Counted from the stretch's first letter, positions 26,580 to 35,628 are shown. The stretch is DNA of 53,763 nucleotides from Fundidesulfovibrio soli (GCF_022808695.1 NZ_JAKZKW010000026.1:1-53763), one strand, 5' to 3'. Notes: generated from the sequence alone by a model not told the origin. A program made the numbers and translations.

Positions 26580-29545
26580 ACCCTGTTTCGGTGATCCCCT
26601 GGGACCGTGATTTCCTCACCGGCCTGGGCACGCACCTGGTGGAGAACTTCCAGGACCGCTTCCAGTCCACGCTGGTGCTTTTTCCGCACCGCCGCCCCAA
26701 ACGCTACCTGCTGGACAAGCTGGCCGCCGACGCCCGCCTGCCCAAGCCCTGCCTGCTGCCGCGCATCCTCTCCATCGACGAGCTCTTTGCGGAGCTCGCG
26801 GGCAGGCTCCACCCCACCCCCCTGCGCCAGCTCACGGAACTGGACCGCGTGGGCGTGGCGCACGCGGTGGTCACGCGCCTGGGCGTGGGGCTGCGCGGGC
26901 CGGACAACGCCTTCCCCTCCGAGATCAAGGATTTCTTCCCCTGGGGCCTGCGCCTGGCCCAGCTGATGGAGGAGCTTTTCCAGCACGGCGTGGCCGCCTC
27001 CGACCTGGACCACGTGCAGGACCAGGTGCTGCCCACCGCCGCCGCCCTGTTGGGCAGCCTGAAATCCATCCAGAAGGCCTACCGCGAGGAGCTGCTTGGT
27101 TCCGACACCGCCACGCCCGGCCTGCTGCGCTCCATCGTGGCTGACCGGACCGCCGAAGCCGTAGAGCTTCTGGAAGGACAGACCGTGCTGGCCTGCGGCT
27201 TCCACGCCCTCTCCGGCAGCGAGGAGAAGCTGCTCAAGGGCCTGTGGCGCAAGGGCCGGGCGGACATCCTCTGGCACACGGACCCCGCAGTGGCCACGCC
27301 AGGCGGCTCACCCCACTGGTCCTGCGAGGAGCACGCCCAGTGGCTCAAGCACTGGAAGGCCCGCGCCGTGCTGCTCACGGACGAGAAGCGTTCCCCCCTG
27401 CCCGCCTGGCGCAAGCGCACCGACCAGTTGAGCCTCTTCGCGGCGGAGCCCGCGCAGGAACCGGCCAGCCGGGCCAAGATCGTCTTCCACCAGGGCTTCG
27501 ACCTGCACTCCCAGCTCGTGGCCCTGCGCCGCGAGCTTGACGCCAGCACGGAAACCGCCGGGTTCGCCGTGGTCCTGCCGGATACCAGCATGCTCATGCC
27601 CGTGCTGCACCATCTGCCCCGGCGCGACGTGAACATCTCCATGGGCTTCGCCTTGAAGCGCTCCCCGCTGCACACCCTCATTGAGACCATCCTGCGCCTT
27701 CAGGACGGCCGCATGCCCGGCGGCTACCACTGGCGGGAGGTCATAGCGCTGCTGCGCCACCCGCTGATCAAGCTGCTGCGCATCGGGGACGACACCCCGT
27801 TGCGCATGGCCTTCCACGACTGGGAGGCCGCCATCCGCCAGGGTGAGAAGCACCTGGACCCAACCGCCTGGAATCCGGCCGAAGCCCCCACCCAGGCCGC
27901 GCCCGAGGTGGCGGCGCTGTGTGCGCGCGTGGTGGAGGTCTGCTTCACGGCCTTCGAGAACACGGACAGCCCCCGAGCCATGGCCCTGGCCCTGCTCGGG
28001 CTGGCCCGGCTGCTGCTGGACCCCGAGCACTCCGGGGGCCGCTGGGAGCGCTTCGTCATCGACGCGGCCTGCCTCTCCCGCCTCATCGACCAGGTCATCC
28101 CCGAGTTGCACGACAGCGCCATCAGCCAGGAAATTTTCCAGCCCGAGGCCGTGCGCGCCATGACCCGGGGCATGCTGGACCGCCAGCGCGTGCCCTTCGA
28201 GGCAGACCCCCTCTCGGGGCTGCAGGTGCTCGGCATGCTGGAGACGCGCCTGCTGAGCTTCGAGCGGGTGTTCATCCTTGGCGCTGGCGAGGATGTGCTG
28301 CCGGGCGTGCCCCGGCCCGACCCCCTGCTGCCCGACCCGCTGCGCCAGGTGCTGGGCCTGCCGGACCAGCGAACCCGCGACATGACCGCCGCGCACACCT
28401 TCTACCGCTTGATCCAGGGCGCGCGGGAGGTGGGCATCTTCTATTCCTCGGGCATCCAGCCCGGCGTGCTGGACGGCAAGAGCCTGCCCAGCCGCTACGT
28501 GGAGCAGCTCATCTGGGAGGAGGAGAAACGTCTCCAGGCCCTGCTCAAGCCCGGCGAAGGCCCGCGCAGGCTCATCACCCTGCCCATGCGCGGGGTGCGC
28601 TCCCACTCGCCGGCGGTGGAGAACTCCCGAGCCTGCCGCCTCAAGCTGGAGACCAGGCTGCGCTACCGGGGCGTGAACCCCTCCCTGCTGGACAGCTTCC
28701 TGGCCTGCCCGCTGGCCTTCTTCTACAAGTACCTCACCCCCCTGGAGGCCCTGGACGAGGTGGCCGAGGACGGCGATCCGCCTGCCCTTGGCCAGCTGGT
28801 GCACTCCGTGCTGCAGGACTTCTTCCAGCCACTGCTGGGCACGCGCGTGGAGGCTGGCGGCCTGGACGCGGCCAGACTCACGGACATGTTCTCCCGCAGG
28901 CTGCGCGCGGAGCCCTTCTTCGCGCAGATGCCCGCGCAGGCGCGCCTGATGCTGGAGCGCACCGCCCTGCGCCGCCTGGAGGAATTCGCCAGGACCAGCC
29001 CGGCCTGCATCCCCACCCAACTGGAGATGCGCCTGGACACCACCCTGGACCTGGGTGGAGCGCGCTACGGCTTCAACGGCGTGATCGACAGGCTGGACCA
29101 GCGCGACGAGGGCATGGTCATCCTGGACTACAAAACCGGCAAGCCCCGCAAGCAGACGAGCACCTTCTGGGACGACCAGGACATTTGGGACACCGTGACC
29201 GCGGGCGACGTGGAATCTGGGCTGAATATGCTGGACCGCCTGGGCGCTGGCCTGGGATCCATCCAGATGCCGCTCTACATGCACGCCTACTGGAAGGCCA
29301 CCGGACTGGACGCCGCCGACGCGGCCTATGTCTGCCTGGGCATGGGCGGGAAGGAGGCGGCCCTGTTCGGGCCCAAGGTCAGCGAAGAGGTGCGCGAGGA
29401 GCGCGTGAGGGAGAAAACGCCACTGTTCACGGGCTTCATCGTGCGCATGATGCTGGAGACGCCGCGCTTCGCCCCCCTGCCCTCGCGAGGCTGCGGCTGG
29501 TGCGCGTACGCGCGGGTGTGCGGCAAGGAGCCGGCGGAGAGATAG
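26576..29545 (+). CDS. addB: AddB-like nuclease, Fe-S PD-(D/E)XK subunit
   Basis: Partner of AddA. The 989-residue protein starts at a GTG with GGAGG 7 nt upstream, overlapping the addA stop. The N-terminus (STLVLFPHRRPKRYLLDKL) resembles AddB of proteobacterial type and lacks a Walker A loop, so it is unlikely to hydrolyse ATP. The C-terminal nuclease domain has the fourfold Cys arrangement C711, C973, C976, C982 (C-x261-C-x2-C-x5-C) expected to hold a 4Fe-4S cluster. It also has VILDYKTG (D851, K853), the catalytic Asp-x-Lys of the PD-(D/E)XK fold. It acts in the cytosol with AddA, presumably cutting the other strand. Gene order addA-addB is reversed relative to Bacillus. Confidence 0.85.
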   Translation: MNPVSVIPWDRDFLTGLGTHLVENFQDRFQSTLVLFPHRRPKRYLLDKLAADARLPKPCLLPRILSIDELFAELAGRLHPTPLRQLTELDRVGVAHAVVTRLGVGLRGPDNAFPSEIKDFFPWGLRLAQLMEELFQHGVAASDLDHVQDQVLPTAAALLGSLKSIQKAYREELLGSDTATPGLLRSIVADRTAEAVELLEGQTVLACGFHALSGSEEKLLKGLWRKGRADILWHTDPAVATPGGSPHWSCEEHAQWLKHWKARAVLLTDEKRSPLPAWRKRTDQLSLFAAEPAQEPASRAKIVFHQGFDLHSQLVALRRELDASTETAGFAVVLPDTSMLMPVLHHLPRRDVNISMGFALKRSPLHTLIETILRLQDGRMPGGYHWREVIALLRHPLIKLLRIGDDTPLRMAFHDWEAAIRQGEKHLDPTAWNPAEAPTQAAPEVAALCARVVEVCFTAFENTDSPRAMALALLGLARLLLDPEHSGGRWERFVIDAACLSRLIDQVIPELHDSAISQEIFQPEAVRAMTRGMLDRQRVPFEADPLSGLQVLGMLETRLLSFERVFILGAGEDVLPGVPRPDPLLPDPLRQVLGLPDQRTRDMTAAHTFYRLIQGAREVGIFYSSGIQPGVLDGKSLPSRYVEQLIWEEEKRLQALLKPGEGPRRLITLPMRGVRSHSPAVENSRACRLKLETRLRYRGVNPSLLDSFLACPLAFFYKYLTPLEALDEVAEDGDPPALGQLVHSVLQDFFQPLLGTRVEAGGLDAARLTDMFSRRLRAEPFFAQMPAQARLMLERTALRRLEEFARTSPACIPTQLEMRLDTTLDLGGARYGFNGVIDRLDQRDEGMVILDYKTGKPRKQTSTFWDDQDIWDTVTAGDVESGLNMLDRLGAGLGSIQMPLYMHAYWKATGLDAADAAYVCLGMGGKEAALFGPKVSEEVREERVREKTPLFTGFIVRMMLETPRFAPLPSRGCGWCAYARVCGKEPAER

Positions 29546-29705
29546 TTCATGATTGACGGCCGTGAGAGAATCTTCCAGCCGTGATTCAAGGTCCGTGCGG
29601 GGGGCAGCTGGGCGATGACCACGCATCAATTGCCTTCAACACCACACAGCCTGGGAACAAACGCCGCGCTATAGAACTCCGAAACTCTCCACAAAGGCCA
29701 GCACA

Positions 29706-30137
29706 ATGACAAGACACTTGTCCGCATCGGCCATATTTCCAGCATTCTGTATCATCTTGTCACTCCTGCTGGCATCACGTGTCACAGCAACCTGCCCAAG
29801 AGAAAAGATAGACGCCGCAGACGATGCTGTGGCCTCCATAACAGAATGGAACCATCTATATGAGTTTTTTACAAAGTTTTCTGATTGTGACGATGGCTAC
29901 ATGGCAAGTGGCATTGACGACATCATAGAAGGAATGTTCCTCTCGCAGTGGGACAAGCTGAATACGCTGAGTAGCATCATGACATCAGACCCTGCGTTCC
30001 ACACGTTCGTAATCAGGCATGTCACTGAAGCGTATTCCATGGAAGGTGGGAAGGCTATACTCAAGAATTCTGCGAATAATTGCCCGGCTGGATCCGAATA
30101 CCTTTGCCATGTCATACGTGAAAGACTGAAATACTAG
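29706..30137 (+). CDS. Small exported Cys-containing protein, function unknown
   Basis: A 143-residue protein with an N-terminal signal (MTRHLSASAIFPAFCIILSL ... SRVTA, cleavage probably after TA) and a mature helical domain. Cys residues occur at C30 (TCPR), in FSDCDDGY, in NNCPAGS and in LCHVI, suggesting two disulfides and a periplasmic location. The EWNHLYEFFTKFSDCDDG and FVIRHVTEAY segments remind me of short exported proteins of unknown function that are scattered in Proteobacteria, but I cannot name one. Base composition is lower in GC than the neighbours, so it may have been acquired. AAAGG lies about 9 nt before the ATG. It is convergent with the CYTH gene. Confidence 0.6.
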   Translation: MTRHLSASAIFPAFCIILSLLLASRVTATCPREKIDAADDAVASITEWNHLYEFFTKFSDCDDGYMASGIDDIIEGMFLSQWDKLNTLSSIMTSDPAFHTFVIRHVTEAYSMEGGKAILKNSANNCPAGSEYLCHVIRERLKY

Positions 30138-30237
30138 CCCGAGTTCCTCATTGTCCTACATGCTTGCAGGATGGGTTCCATAGCGGGGCAATCGCGCTTG
30201 TCGCATACCCGCCTCCGCTTGCTGAGAATAATGCCCG

Positions 30238-30849
30238 CTATTTTTCTTGAATCCCCCCTCCCTCGGCCAGGAAGGCCTCAACGCACTTCTTGTCCTTCTC
30301 CTCGAAGGTGAAGCTGTCCTCGGGCGGCAGGCCCAGTTCTTTGCGGTGCTGTTGGAAGAGGTCGTGGTAGGTCACGGCGCTGGCGTCGGCCATGCTCTGG
30401 CCCAGGGCTTCGGCCGTGCGGGCGATGGCATCCGGTTCGGCCTCGATCTCCATGAAGGTGCCGAAGGGCAGTAGGTCCAGGCAGACCACGGCATCCTTGG
30501 TGCGCCACACTTCCCGGCATTTCTCGTACCAGAGGGCTTCCACGTAGCCCAGTCCGGCCAGGATGCGGCGCATGGCGTCGAAATCCTCCACGTGGGTCTC
30601 GATCTCGTCCATGGCCTTCACCCCGGCGGGCGCCGGCTCCAGGCTGGGTTTCTTGAAGGTGAGGGTCACATGCCCGGCCTGGCGCAGCCTGAGCAGCTCT
30701 CCCTTGGCCTGCAGCTCACGCGAGGGGGTGTCGAAGACCACGTTGCGCTCGAAGCGGTTGCCCGCGAACCGGGCGTCCATGCCCTTCAGGGCCGCCCGCA
30801 CCGCGGCGAACCCCTGCACAGTGAACTTTGCCTCCAGCTCCCTGGCCAT
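30238..30849 (-). CDS. CYTH domain protein (class IV adenylate cyclase or triphosphatase)
   Basis: A 203-residue CYTH-fold enzyme acting on triphosphate substrates in the tunnel-shaped barrel. E4-x-E6-x-K8 (ELEAKF) is the hallmark signature; ELLRLR and LTFKKP give the basic residues lining the tunnel, and EIEAEPD the acidic metal-binding ones. Members are either class IV adenylate cyclases (cAMP from ATP) or thiamine/inorganic triphosphatases; sequence alone does not separate them, and the two-glutamate pattern fits both. It starts 7 nt after the cheB stop, so it is the last gene of the chemotaxis operon, hinting at a nucleotide signal that accompanies the taxis module. No membrane segment. 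The annotation as an adenylate cyclase should be treated as provisional. Confidence 0.75.
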   Translation of the reverse strand: MARELEAKFTVQGFAAVRAALKGMDARFAGNRFERNVVFDTPSRELQAKGELLRLRQAGHVTLTFKKPSLEPAPAGVKAMDEIETHVEDFDAMRRILAGLGYVEALWYEKCREVWRTKDAVVCLDLLPFGTFMEIEAEPDAIARTAEALGQSMADASAVTYHDLFQQHRKELGLPPEDSFTFEEKDKKCVEAFLAEGGGIQEK

Positions 30850-30856
30850 GCCGCCC

Positions 30857-31936
30857 CTAACCTTGCGCGCAGGCCCGCAACACGTCGCGGGCGATATCCG
30901 TGAGTGAGAGCACCTTGTCCACCCCGCCGAGCTTGATGGCCTCCTGCGGCATGCCGAACACCACGCAACTGGCCTCGTCCTGGGCGATGGTGTAGGCCCC
31001 GGCCTCTTTCATCTCCCGCATGCCCTCGGCCCCGTCGTCCCCCATGCCGGTCATGATCACGCCCACGGCGTTCTTGCCCGCGTAGCGCGCCCCGGAGCGG
31101 AAGAGCACGTCCACGCTGGGGCGGTGGCGGCGCACCAGGGGGCCGTCCTTGACCTCCACGTAGTAGCGCGCGCCGGAGCGCTTGAGCAGCATGTGCTTGT
31201 TGCCCGGCGCGATGAGCGCCTGGCCGCGCAGCATGGCGTCGTTGTCCTGGGCCTCCTTGACGGTCACGCGGCAGATGGAGTCCAGCCGTTTGGAGAAGGC
31301 CGCGGTGAACTGCTCCGGCATGTGCTGCACGATGGCGATGGCCGGGCAGTCACGAGGGAGGGACTCCAGGAACACGCGCAGGGCCTCGGTCCCCCCCGTG
31401 GAGGCCCCCACCAGCACAACCTTCTCCGTGGTGCCGAACATGGCCTTGCCTGTGGGGCCCGGCAGCATGGCGTCCGCCGAGAGCTTGGGCTCCACGCGCA
31501 CGGCCGCGATCGACGGCATGGCCTTGAGCTTGGAGCGGGCGGCCGCCTTCACGGCGTCGCAGATGCGGATGCGCGACTCGTCCAGGAACTGGCGCGTGCC
31601 CATCTTCGGTTTGGTGATGATGTCCACCGCGCCGTACTCCATGGCCCGCAGCGTGGTCTCGGAGCCGGACTCGGTCAGCGTGGAGCAGATGACCACCGGG
31701 ATGGGGTGCTGGGTCATGATCTTCTTGAGGAAGGTCAGCCCGTCCATGCGCGGCATCTCGATATCCAGCGTGATCACGTCCGGGGCTTCCTCGGCCATGC
31801 GCGCGGCCGCGTGGAACGGGTCCGAAGCTGCGCCGATCACTTCTATTTCGGGGTCGTGCGAGAGCACGTCCATGAGCGCCTGGCGCACCAGGGCGGAATC
31901 GTCAACGATGAGAACCTTGATCTTGCCTTCCTTCAC
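30857..31936 (-). CDS. cheB: Chemotaxis protein-glutamate methylesterase CheB
   Basis: Removes methyl groups from receptor glutamates and deamidates glutamines when phosphorylated by CheA, giving adaptation. Residues 1-120 are a receiver with the phospho-acceptor Asp58 ([12 protein letters not shown]). The linker leads to the C-terminal esterase with catalytic Ser179 ([10 protein letters not shown]), His205 (VQHMPEQFT) and Asp301 ([10 protein letters not shown]). The length of 359 residues is normal. The GTG start at 31936 has GGAG 6 nt upstream. It follows cheR with an 11-nt gap and precedes the CYTH gene by 7 nt. It acts on the cytosolic side on receptors; the soluble MCP-like protein at the start of the operon is a likely substrate, with transmembrane MCPs as others. 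Confidence 0.93.
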   Translation of the reverse strand: MKEGKIKVLIVDDSALVRQALMDVLSHDPEIEVIGAASDPFHAAARMAEEAPDVITLDIEMPRMDGLTFLKKIMTQHPIPVVICSTLTESGSETTLRAMEYGAVDIITKPKMGTRQFLDESRIRICDAVKAAARSKLKAMPSIAAVRVEPKLSADAMLPGPTGKAMFGTTEKVVLVGASTGGTEALRVFLESLPRDCPAIAIVQHMPEQFTAAFSKRLDSICRVTVKEAQDNDAMLRGQALIAPGNKHMLLKRSGARYYVEVKDGPLVRRHRPSVDVLFRSGARYAGKNAVGVIMTGMGDDGAEGMREMKEAGAYTIAQDEASCVVFGMPQEAIKLGGVDKVLSLTDIARDVLRACAQG

Positions 31937-31947
31937 GCGCCGCTCCG

Positions 31948-32802
31948 TTATTTTTTCCTGTAGACGGTGGGTGCCACGGGTTCCAGGGGCAGGTCCATGC
32001 CGGTGATGCTCTCCGAATGGCCGATGAACAGATGCCCGCCAGGGGCAAGGCAGGTGCAGAAGCGGCTGAGCAGCCCGTGCTGGGTGGGGCGGTCGAAATA
32101 GATGATCACGTTGCGGCAGAAGATGACATGCATGGGTTTCTTGAAGGCGAACTCCTCCATGAAGTTGAGCCGCTGGAAGGTGATGCGCCTGCGGATCTCC
32201 TCATTGAAGCGCACCAGCCCGGCGGACCGGTTCTTGCCGCGCAGCATGTAGCGCTTCTTGTATTCCATGGGGATGGCGTGGGTCCTGTCCTCGGGGTAGA
32301 CGCCGTGCATGGCCCGCTTGAGCACTTGGGTGGAGATGTCCGTGGCCAGCAGGGAGAAGCGGAAACCCTGGTTCAGCCGCGCGAACTCCGAGAGCACCAT
32401 GGCCAGGGTGTGGGGTTCCTCCCCGGTGGAGCAGCCCGCGCTCCAGAGCCGGAAGGTCCCGGTCACGCCCTGCTTGCGGACGTGGCCGGGCAGAACCTTG
32501 CCGGAGAGTACATCGAAGTGTTTGGGTTCCCTGAAGAATTCCGTCGTGTTGGTGGTCACCGTGTCGATGAGGTTCACCAGTTCGAGCTCGGTACCCTTGG
32601 GGGAAAAAAGATATTCACAGTAGCTGGAATAGGAGTCGAGCTCCAGGGCGCGCAGCCGCTTGTGCAGGCGCGCCTCCAGCATGGTCTTCTTTGCCGGGGG
32701 GAGCTTGATGCCGCATTCGGCGTAGATGAACTCGGCAAGCCTTTTGAATTCTCTTTCAGGAAGGCCGGATGGCGTGGGCCGCCCCTGGGGCTGCAACGTC
32801 AT
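31948..32802 (-). CDS. cheR: Chemotaxis protein methyltransferase CheR
   Basis: Methylates receptor glutamates using S-adenosylmethionine. The N-terminal helical domain ([28 protein letters not shown]) is followed by the SAM-binding Rossmann domain with [17 protein letters not shown] as motif I and the typical FFREPKHF segment before it. The NVIIYFD motif lies near residue 230. The ending TVYRKK lacks a pentapeptide-tethering extension or TPR tail, so it is a simple 284-residue CheR. The start is 2 nt beyond the cheA stop codon, a coupled arrangement. No other receptor methyltransferase is visible in the window. Function is confident from motif completeness. Confidence 0.93.
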   Translation of the reverse strand: MTLQPQGRPTPSGLPEREFKRLAEFIYAECGIKLPPAKKTMLEARLHKRLRALELDSYSSYCEYLFSPKGTELELVNLIDTVTTNTTEFFREPKHFDVLSGKVLPGHVRKQGVTGTFRLWSAGCSTGEEPHTLAMVLSEFARLNQGFRFSLLATDISTQVLKRAMHGVYPEDRTHAIPMEYKKRYMLRGKNRSAGLVRFNEEIRRRITFQRLNFMEEFAFKKPMHVIFCRNVIIYFDRPTQHGLLSRFCTCLAPGGHLFIGHSESITGMDLPLEPVAPTVYRKK

Positions 32803-32804
32803 GC

Positions 32805-34907
32805 CTAGCGCTCCGACTCCCGGCCGGCCTGCTCCAGGGCCATGTTGACGATGCGTTTGACGTCCAGAATCAGGGACATGCTTCCATCGCCCTGGATGGT
32901 CGCGCCCGAGAAGCCGTCAAGCTTGCGGAACACGGGGCCCAGGCTCTTGATGACGGTCTGGTGCTCGCCCACGACGTGGTCCACAACCAGGCCGACGCGC
33001 TGGCCGTTCATCCCAAGGATGACCACCTGCTCTATGGCCGGAACCGGCCCGGGGAAGCAGAACCACTCACGCAGGGAGATGTAGGGCACCACCTGCCCGC
33101 GCAGGTTCACGATGCGCTTGCGAGTGCAGACCTCCAGGTTCTGTTTGTCCAGCTCCACGCACTCCTCCACCAGTTCCAGGGGCAGTACGTAGCCCTGGTC
33201 CCCCACGCGAACCTGGAGCCCGTCGATGATGGCCAGGGTCAGCGGCAGCCGCACCGTCACGCTCGAGCCGCGGCCCTGCTCGCTGGAGAGCGTGATGTTC
33301 CCCCGCAGGGATTCCACCACGCCCTTGACCACGTCCATGCCAACCCCGCGCCCAGAAACGTTGGACACGGCCTCGGCCGTGGAGAATCCAGGCAGGAAGA
33401 TGAGCTCCAGCGTCTTCTGCTGGCTCAGCTCCGTATGCTCGGTGATGAGGCCGCGCTCCAGGGCTTTGGCCCGCACCTTCGCGGGGTCGATGCCCTTGCC
33501 GTCGTCGATGACCTCGATGACCACGTCGCCCCCGGAGTGCTCCGCCTGGAGGCGGATGGTCCCTTTCCTGGGCTTGCCCGCTGCTTCGCGCTCCGCCGGA
33601 AGTTCGATGCCGTGGTCGATGCTGTTGCGCAGCAGATGGATCAGGGCGTCCGCCAGCCTGTCCAGCACGGTCTTGTCCAGCTCCGTGTCCTCGCCGGTGG
33701 TCACCAGGTCGATCTCCTTGCCCAAGGAGGAGCAAAGGTCGCGCACGAGGCGGCGGTAGGTGCTGAAGGTCGAGCCGATGGGCAGCATGCGGATGGAGAG
33801 CGTGGAATCACGGATGTCGTCGCTCAGGCGCTCCAGTTCCTCGGCCAGGTTCACCACCGCCTCGTTGCCCAGCAGCGCGGCGGCCTGCTTGATCTGGGCC
33901 TGCACGATCACCAGTTCGCCCACCAGGTCCTGCAGGCGGTCCAGTTTATCGGTGGAGACGCGCAGGCTGGAGGCCGCCTCGGGGGCGGATTTCCTGGCGT
34001 CCTGGCGGTCGCGGGCGATGGATTGTTCGGCCAGCGCGGCTTCAACGCTCTTAGCCGGGACAACCCCGGATTCGGCAAGTATGGAGCCGAGCCTGCGCTG
34101 TCCGGCGACGGCCCGCTCGATCTGTTCGGGGCTGATGTCGCCGCGCTCCACGAGAATCTCGCCCAGCATGGGCACCTTTTCCTCGCAGGCGGCCTCCACC
34201 GGGGTCACGCTCAGGTCGCATTCGTCCTCGACGAACATGAATACGTCACGCACGGCGGATTCGGAGGAGGTTGTGGCGAGCAGAATGTCCCACCAGATGT
34301 GGCAGCTTTGGGGATCGAGTTCGCGCAGAGGGGGCACGTCCTCGAAGTGGGCGAACACCTTGGCGGAACCGAGGGCCTTGATGTCCTCCAGGAAGTATTC
34401 CGGGTTGTTGCCCGTGGAGTAGATGCCGGGGCGGGGCTTGAAGCGGATCCTGAACATCCGCTCGCGCTCCGCCTCCTGGGCAGGGGCGGGTGCGGCCGGC
34501 GCCCCGTGCTCCGCGCCGGAAGCCTCCCCCTCACCGGCCAGGGCCCGGAACCCCTCCAGGATTGTGGCCCCGGAGGCAATATAGGCCGTTATGTCTCCGC
34601 CGTCGTGTTCGAAGAGCAGGCGGACATGGTCCTTGGCCTGGAAGGTAAGATCCAGCAGGGGTCTGGTGACCGGCAGCAGGCCGTCGCGAACCTTGTCGAA
34701 GACGGTCTCGACTTCGTGGGTGAACTGGGCGATGTCGTCGAAGCCGAACATCGCCCCGGAGCCCTTGAGGGTGTGCATGGCCCGGAATATCCTGTTCACA
34801 AGCCCGGAATCCTGCGGGGCGTCTTCGAGCTCCAGCAGGGCCGTCTCCAGTTCGGCCAGCAGATCGGCCGCCTCATCGCGGAAGGCTTGGCGGTGGATAT
34901 CTTCCAT
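32805..34907 (-). CDS. cheA: Chemotaxis histidine kinase CheA with MshEN-like tandem motif
   Basis: The sensor kinase of the operon, 700 residues. Domains in order: Hpt (residues 1-105, His45 in FRAMHTLKGSGAMFG); a variable region (about 140-240); a tandem motif (247-295); dimerisation helices (about 325-390, KLDRLQDLVGELVIVQAQI); HATPase (NSIDHGI, IDDGKGID, GRGVGMDVV); and the C-terminal CheW-like regulatory domain (about 560-700, GLQVRVGDQGYVLPL). The tandem motif is two 24-residue units (residues 247-270 and 272-295) with an L-G-x-x-L-x-x-x-G core and a C-terminal Gln, very like the c-di-GMP-binding MshEN domain of secretion ATPases. That is unusual for CheA. Phosphate goes to CheY and CheB. 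A stand-alone CheW is absent here, so the fused domain must do coupling. Confidence 0.9.
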   Translation of the reverse strand: MEDIHRQAFRDEAADLLAELETALLELEDAPQDSGLVNRIFRAMHTLKGSGAMFGFDDIAQFTHEVETVFDKVRDGLLPVTRPLLDLTFQAKDHVRLLFEHDGGDITAYIASGATILEGFRALAGEGEASGAEHGAPAAPAPAQEAERERMFRIRFKPRPGIYSTGNNPEYFLEDIKALGSAKVFAHFEDVPPLRELDPQSCHIWWDILLATTSSESAVRDVFMFVEDECDLSVTPVEAACEEKVPMLGEILVERGDISPEQIERAVAGQRRLGSILAESGVVPAKSVEAALAEQSIARDRQDARKSAPEAASSLRVSTDKLDRLQDLVGELVIVQAQIKQAAALLGNEAVVNLAEELERLSDDIRDSTLSIRMLPIGSTFSTYRRLVRDLCSSLGKEIDLVTTGEDTELDKTVLDRLADALIHLLRNSIDHGIELPAEREAAGKPRKGTIRLQAEHSGGDVVIEVIDDGKGIDPAKVRAKALERGLITEHTELSQQKTLELIFLPGFSTAEAVSNVSGRGVGMDVVKGVVESLRGNITLSSEQGRGSSVTVRLPLTLAIIDGLQVRVGDQGYVLPLELVEECVELDKQNLEVCTRKRIVNLRGQVVPYISLREWFCFPGPVPAIEQVVILGMNGQRVGLVVDHVVGEHQTVIKSLGPVFRKLDGFSGATIQGDGSMSLILDVKRIVNMALEQAGRESER

Positions 34908-34920
34908 GTGCTTGCCCCAG

Positions 34921-35280
34921 CTAGCGCAGCACCTTCTGCACGACGCTCAACAGTTGCTCCGGCTTGAACGGCTTGACGATCCAGCCGGTGGCGCCGGCGT
35001 CCTTGCCCTCCTGCTTTCTCCCTGCCTGGGATTCGGTGGTGAGCATGACAATGGGGATGAACTTGCAGGCGGGCAGGGCGCGAAGGGCCTTGATGAGCGA
35101 GATGCCGTCCATGTTGGGCATGTTGAGGTCGGTGATGACCATGTCAATCTTGGCCCCAAGCTTCGTCAGCGCGTCCTTTCCGTCCGATGCTTCAATCACT
35201 GAATATCCGGCGTTCTTGAGCGTGAAAGCGACCATCTGGCGTACGCTTGCCGAATCGTCCACGGTCATGATGGTTTTCAT
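34921..35280 (-). CDS. cheY: CheY-like response regulator (single receiver domain)
   Basis: A 119-residue single-domain receiver, phosphorylated by CheA to change flagellar or other motor behaviour. The acidic pocket is MTVDDS (Asp8, Asp9) with the acceptor Asp51 (VITDLNMPNMDG), the switch Thr in MLTTES and the conserved Lys in IVKPFKP. It lies between the STAS gene (3-nt gap) and cheA, typical of a chemotaxis operon. Because CheA has a fused CheW, this regulator probably serves the local module and may not bind FliM; that is inference. The lack of an output domain and the 119 residues match CheY. Confidence 0.93.
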   Translation of the reverse strand: MKTIMTVDDSASVRQMVAFTLKNAGYSVIEASDGKDALTKLGAKIDMVITDLNMPNMDGISLIKALRALPACKFIPIVMLTTESQAGRKQEGKDAGATGWIVKPFKPEQLLSVVQKVLR

Positions 35281-35283
35281 GGC

Positions 35284-35613
35284 TTAATCCCCTGGCGCAA
35301 AGGCCTGGTCAAAGTCCTGCTGGGTGATGCCCATCTCGGCCGCCGCCCCGCTGCAGGCGGGATGCAGGCCGCCGCTGATGGCTACTGCCTTTCCGTCCAA
35401 CCGGGCTTGCGCCGCGAGCCCGAAGAGCAATTGAAAAAACGTCAGGCTGGCCGCGTCCACCTGGGACATGTCCAGGAACAGCCTGCCGGTGCTTGCGTTC
35501 AAGGCGTCGGATAGGGCCTGCTTCAATTCGGCCGAATCGCCCAGGCTGAAGCCTCCGGCGAGTTCAAGCGTCACGCGCCCTTCTGCGTCAACACGTTGCA
35601 ACATCGATCCCAT
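35284..35613 (-). CDS. STAS domain protein in chemotaxis operon
   Basis: A 109-residue STAS-fold protein (anti-sigma-factor-antagonist type). The TLELAGGFSLGDSAELKQAL strand-helix and LFLDMSQVDAASLTFFQLL match the fold, with strands at the start and a last helix at the C-terminus. In SpoIIAA-type STAS proteins a D-S-S-G motif holds the phosphorylated Ser; here the aligned segment reads D-A-A-S-L-T, so the first Ser is gone and switching by phosphorylation looks unlikely. Such STAS proteins in chemotaxis operons might sit in a signalling array or bind a partner. It begins 15 nt downstream of the MCP-like gene and ends 3 nt before cheY. Cytosolic. The role is not established. Confidence 0.72.
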   Translation of the reverse strand: MGSMLQRVDAEGRVTLELAGGFSLGDSAELKQALSDALNASTGRLFLDMSQVDAASLTFFQLLFGLAAQARLDGKAVAISGGLHPACSGAAAEMGITQQDFDQAFAPGD

Positions 35614-35628
35614 GTGCGCCTGCCTGGA

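Noticed and set aside
30180-30241. Inverted repeat ATAGCGGG / CCCGCTAT followed by TTTTT
   Set aside because: The loop is 46 nt, too long for a usual terminator, and the right arm overlaps the CYTH stop codon; may still stop the plus-strand transcript from 29706, but not called.
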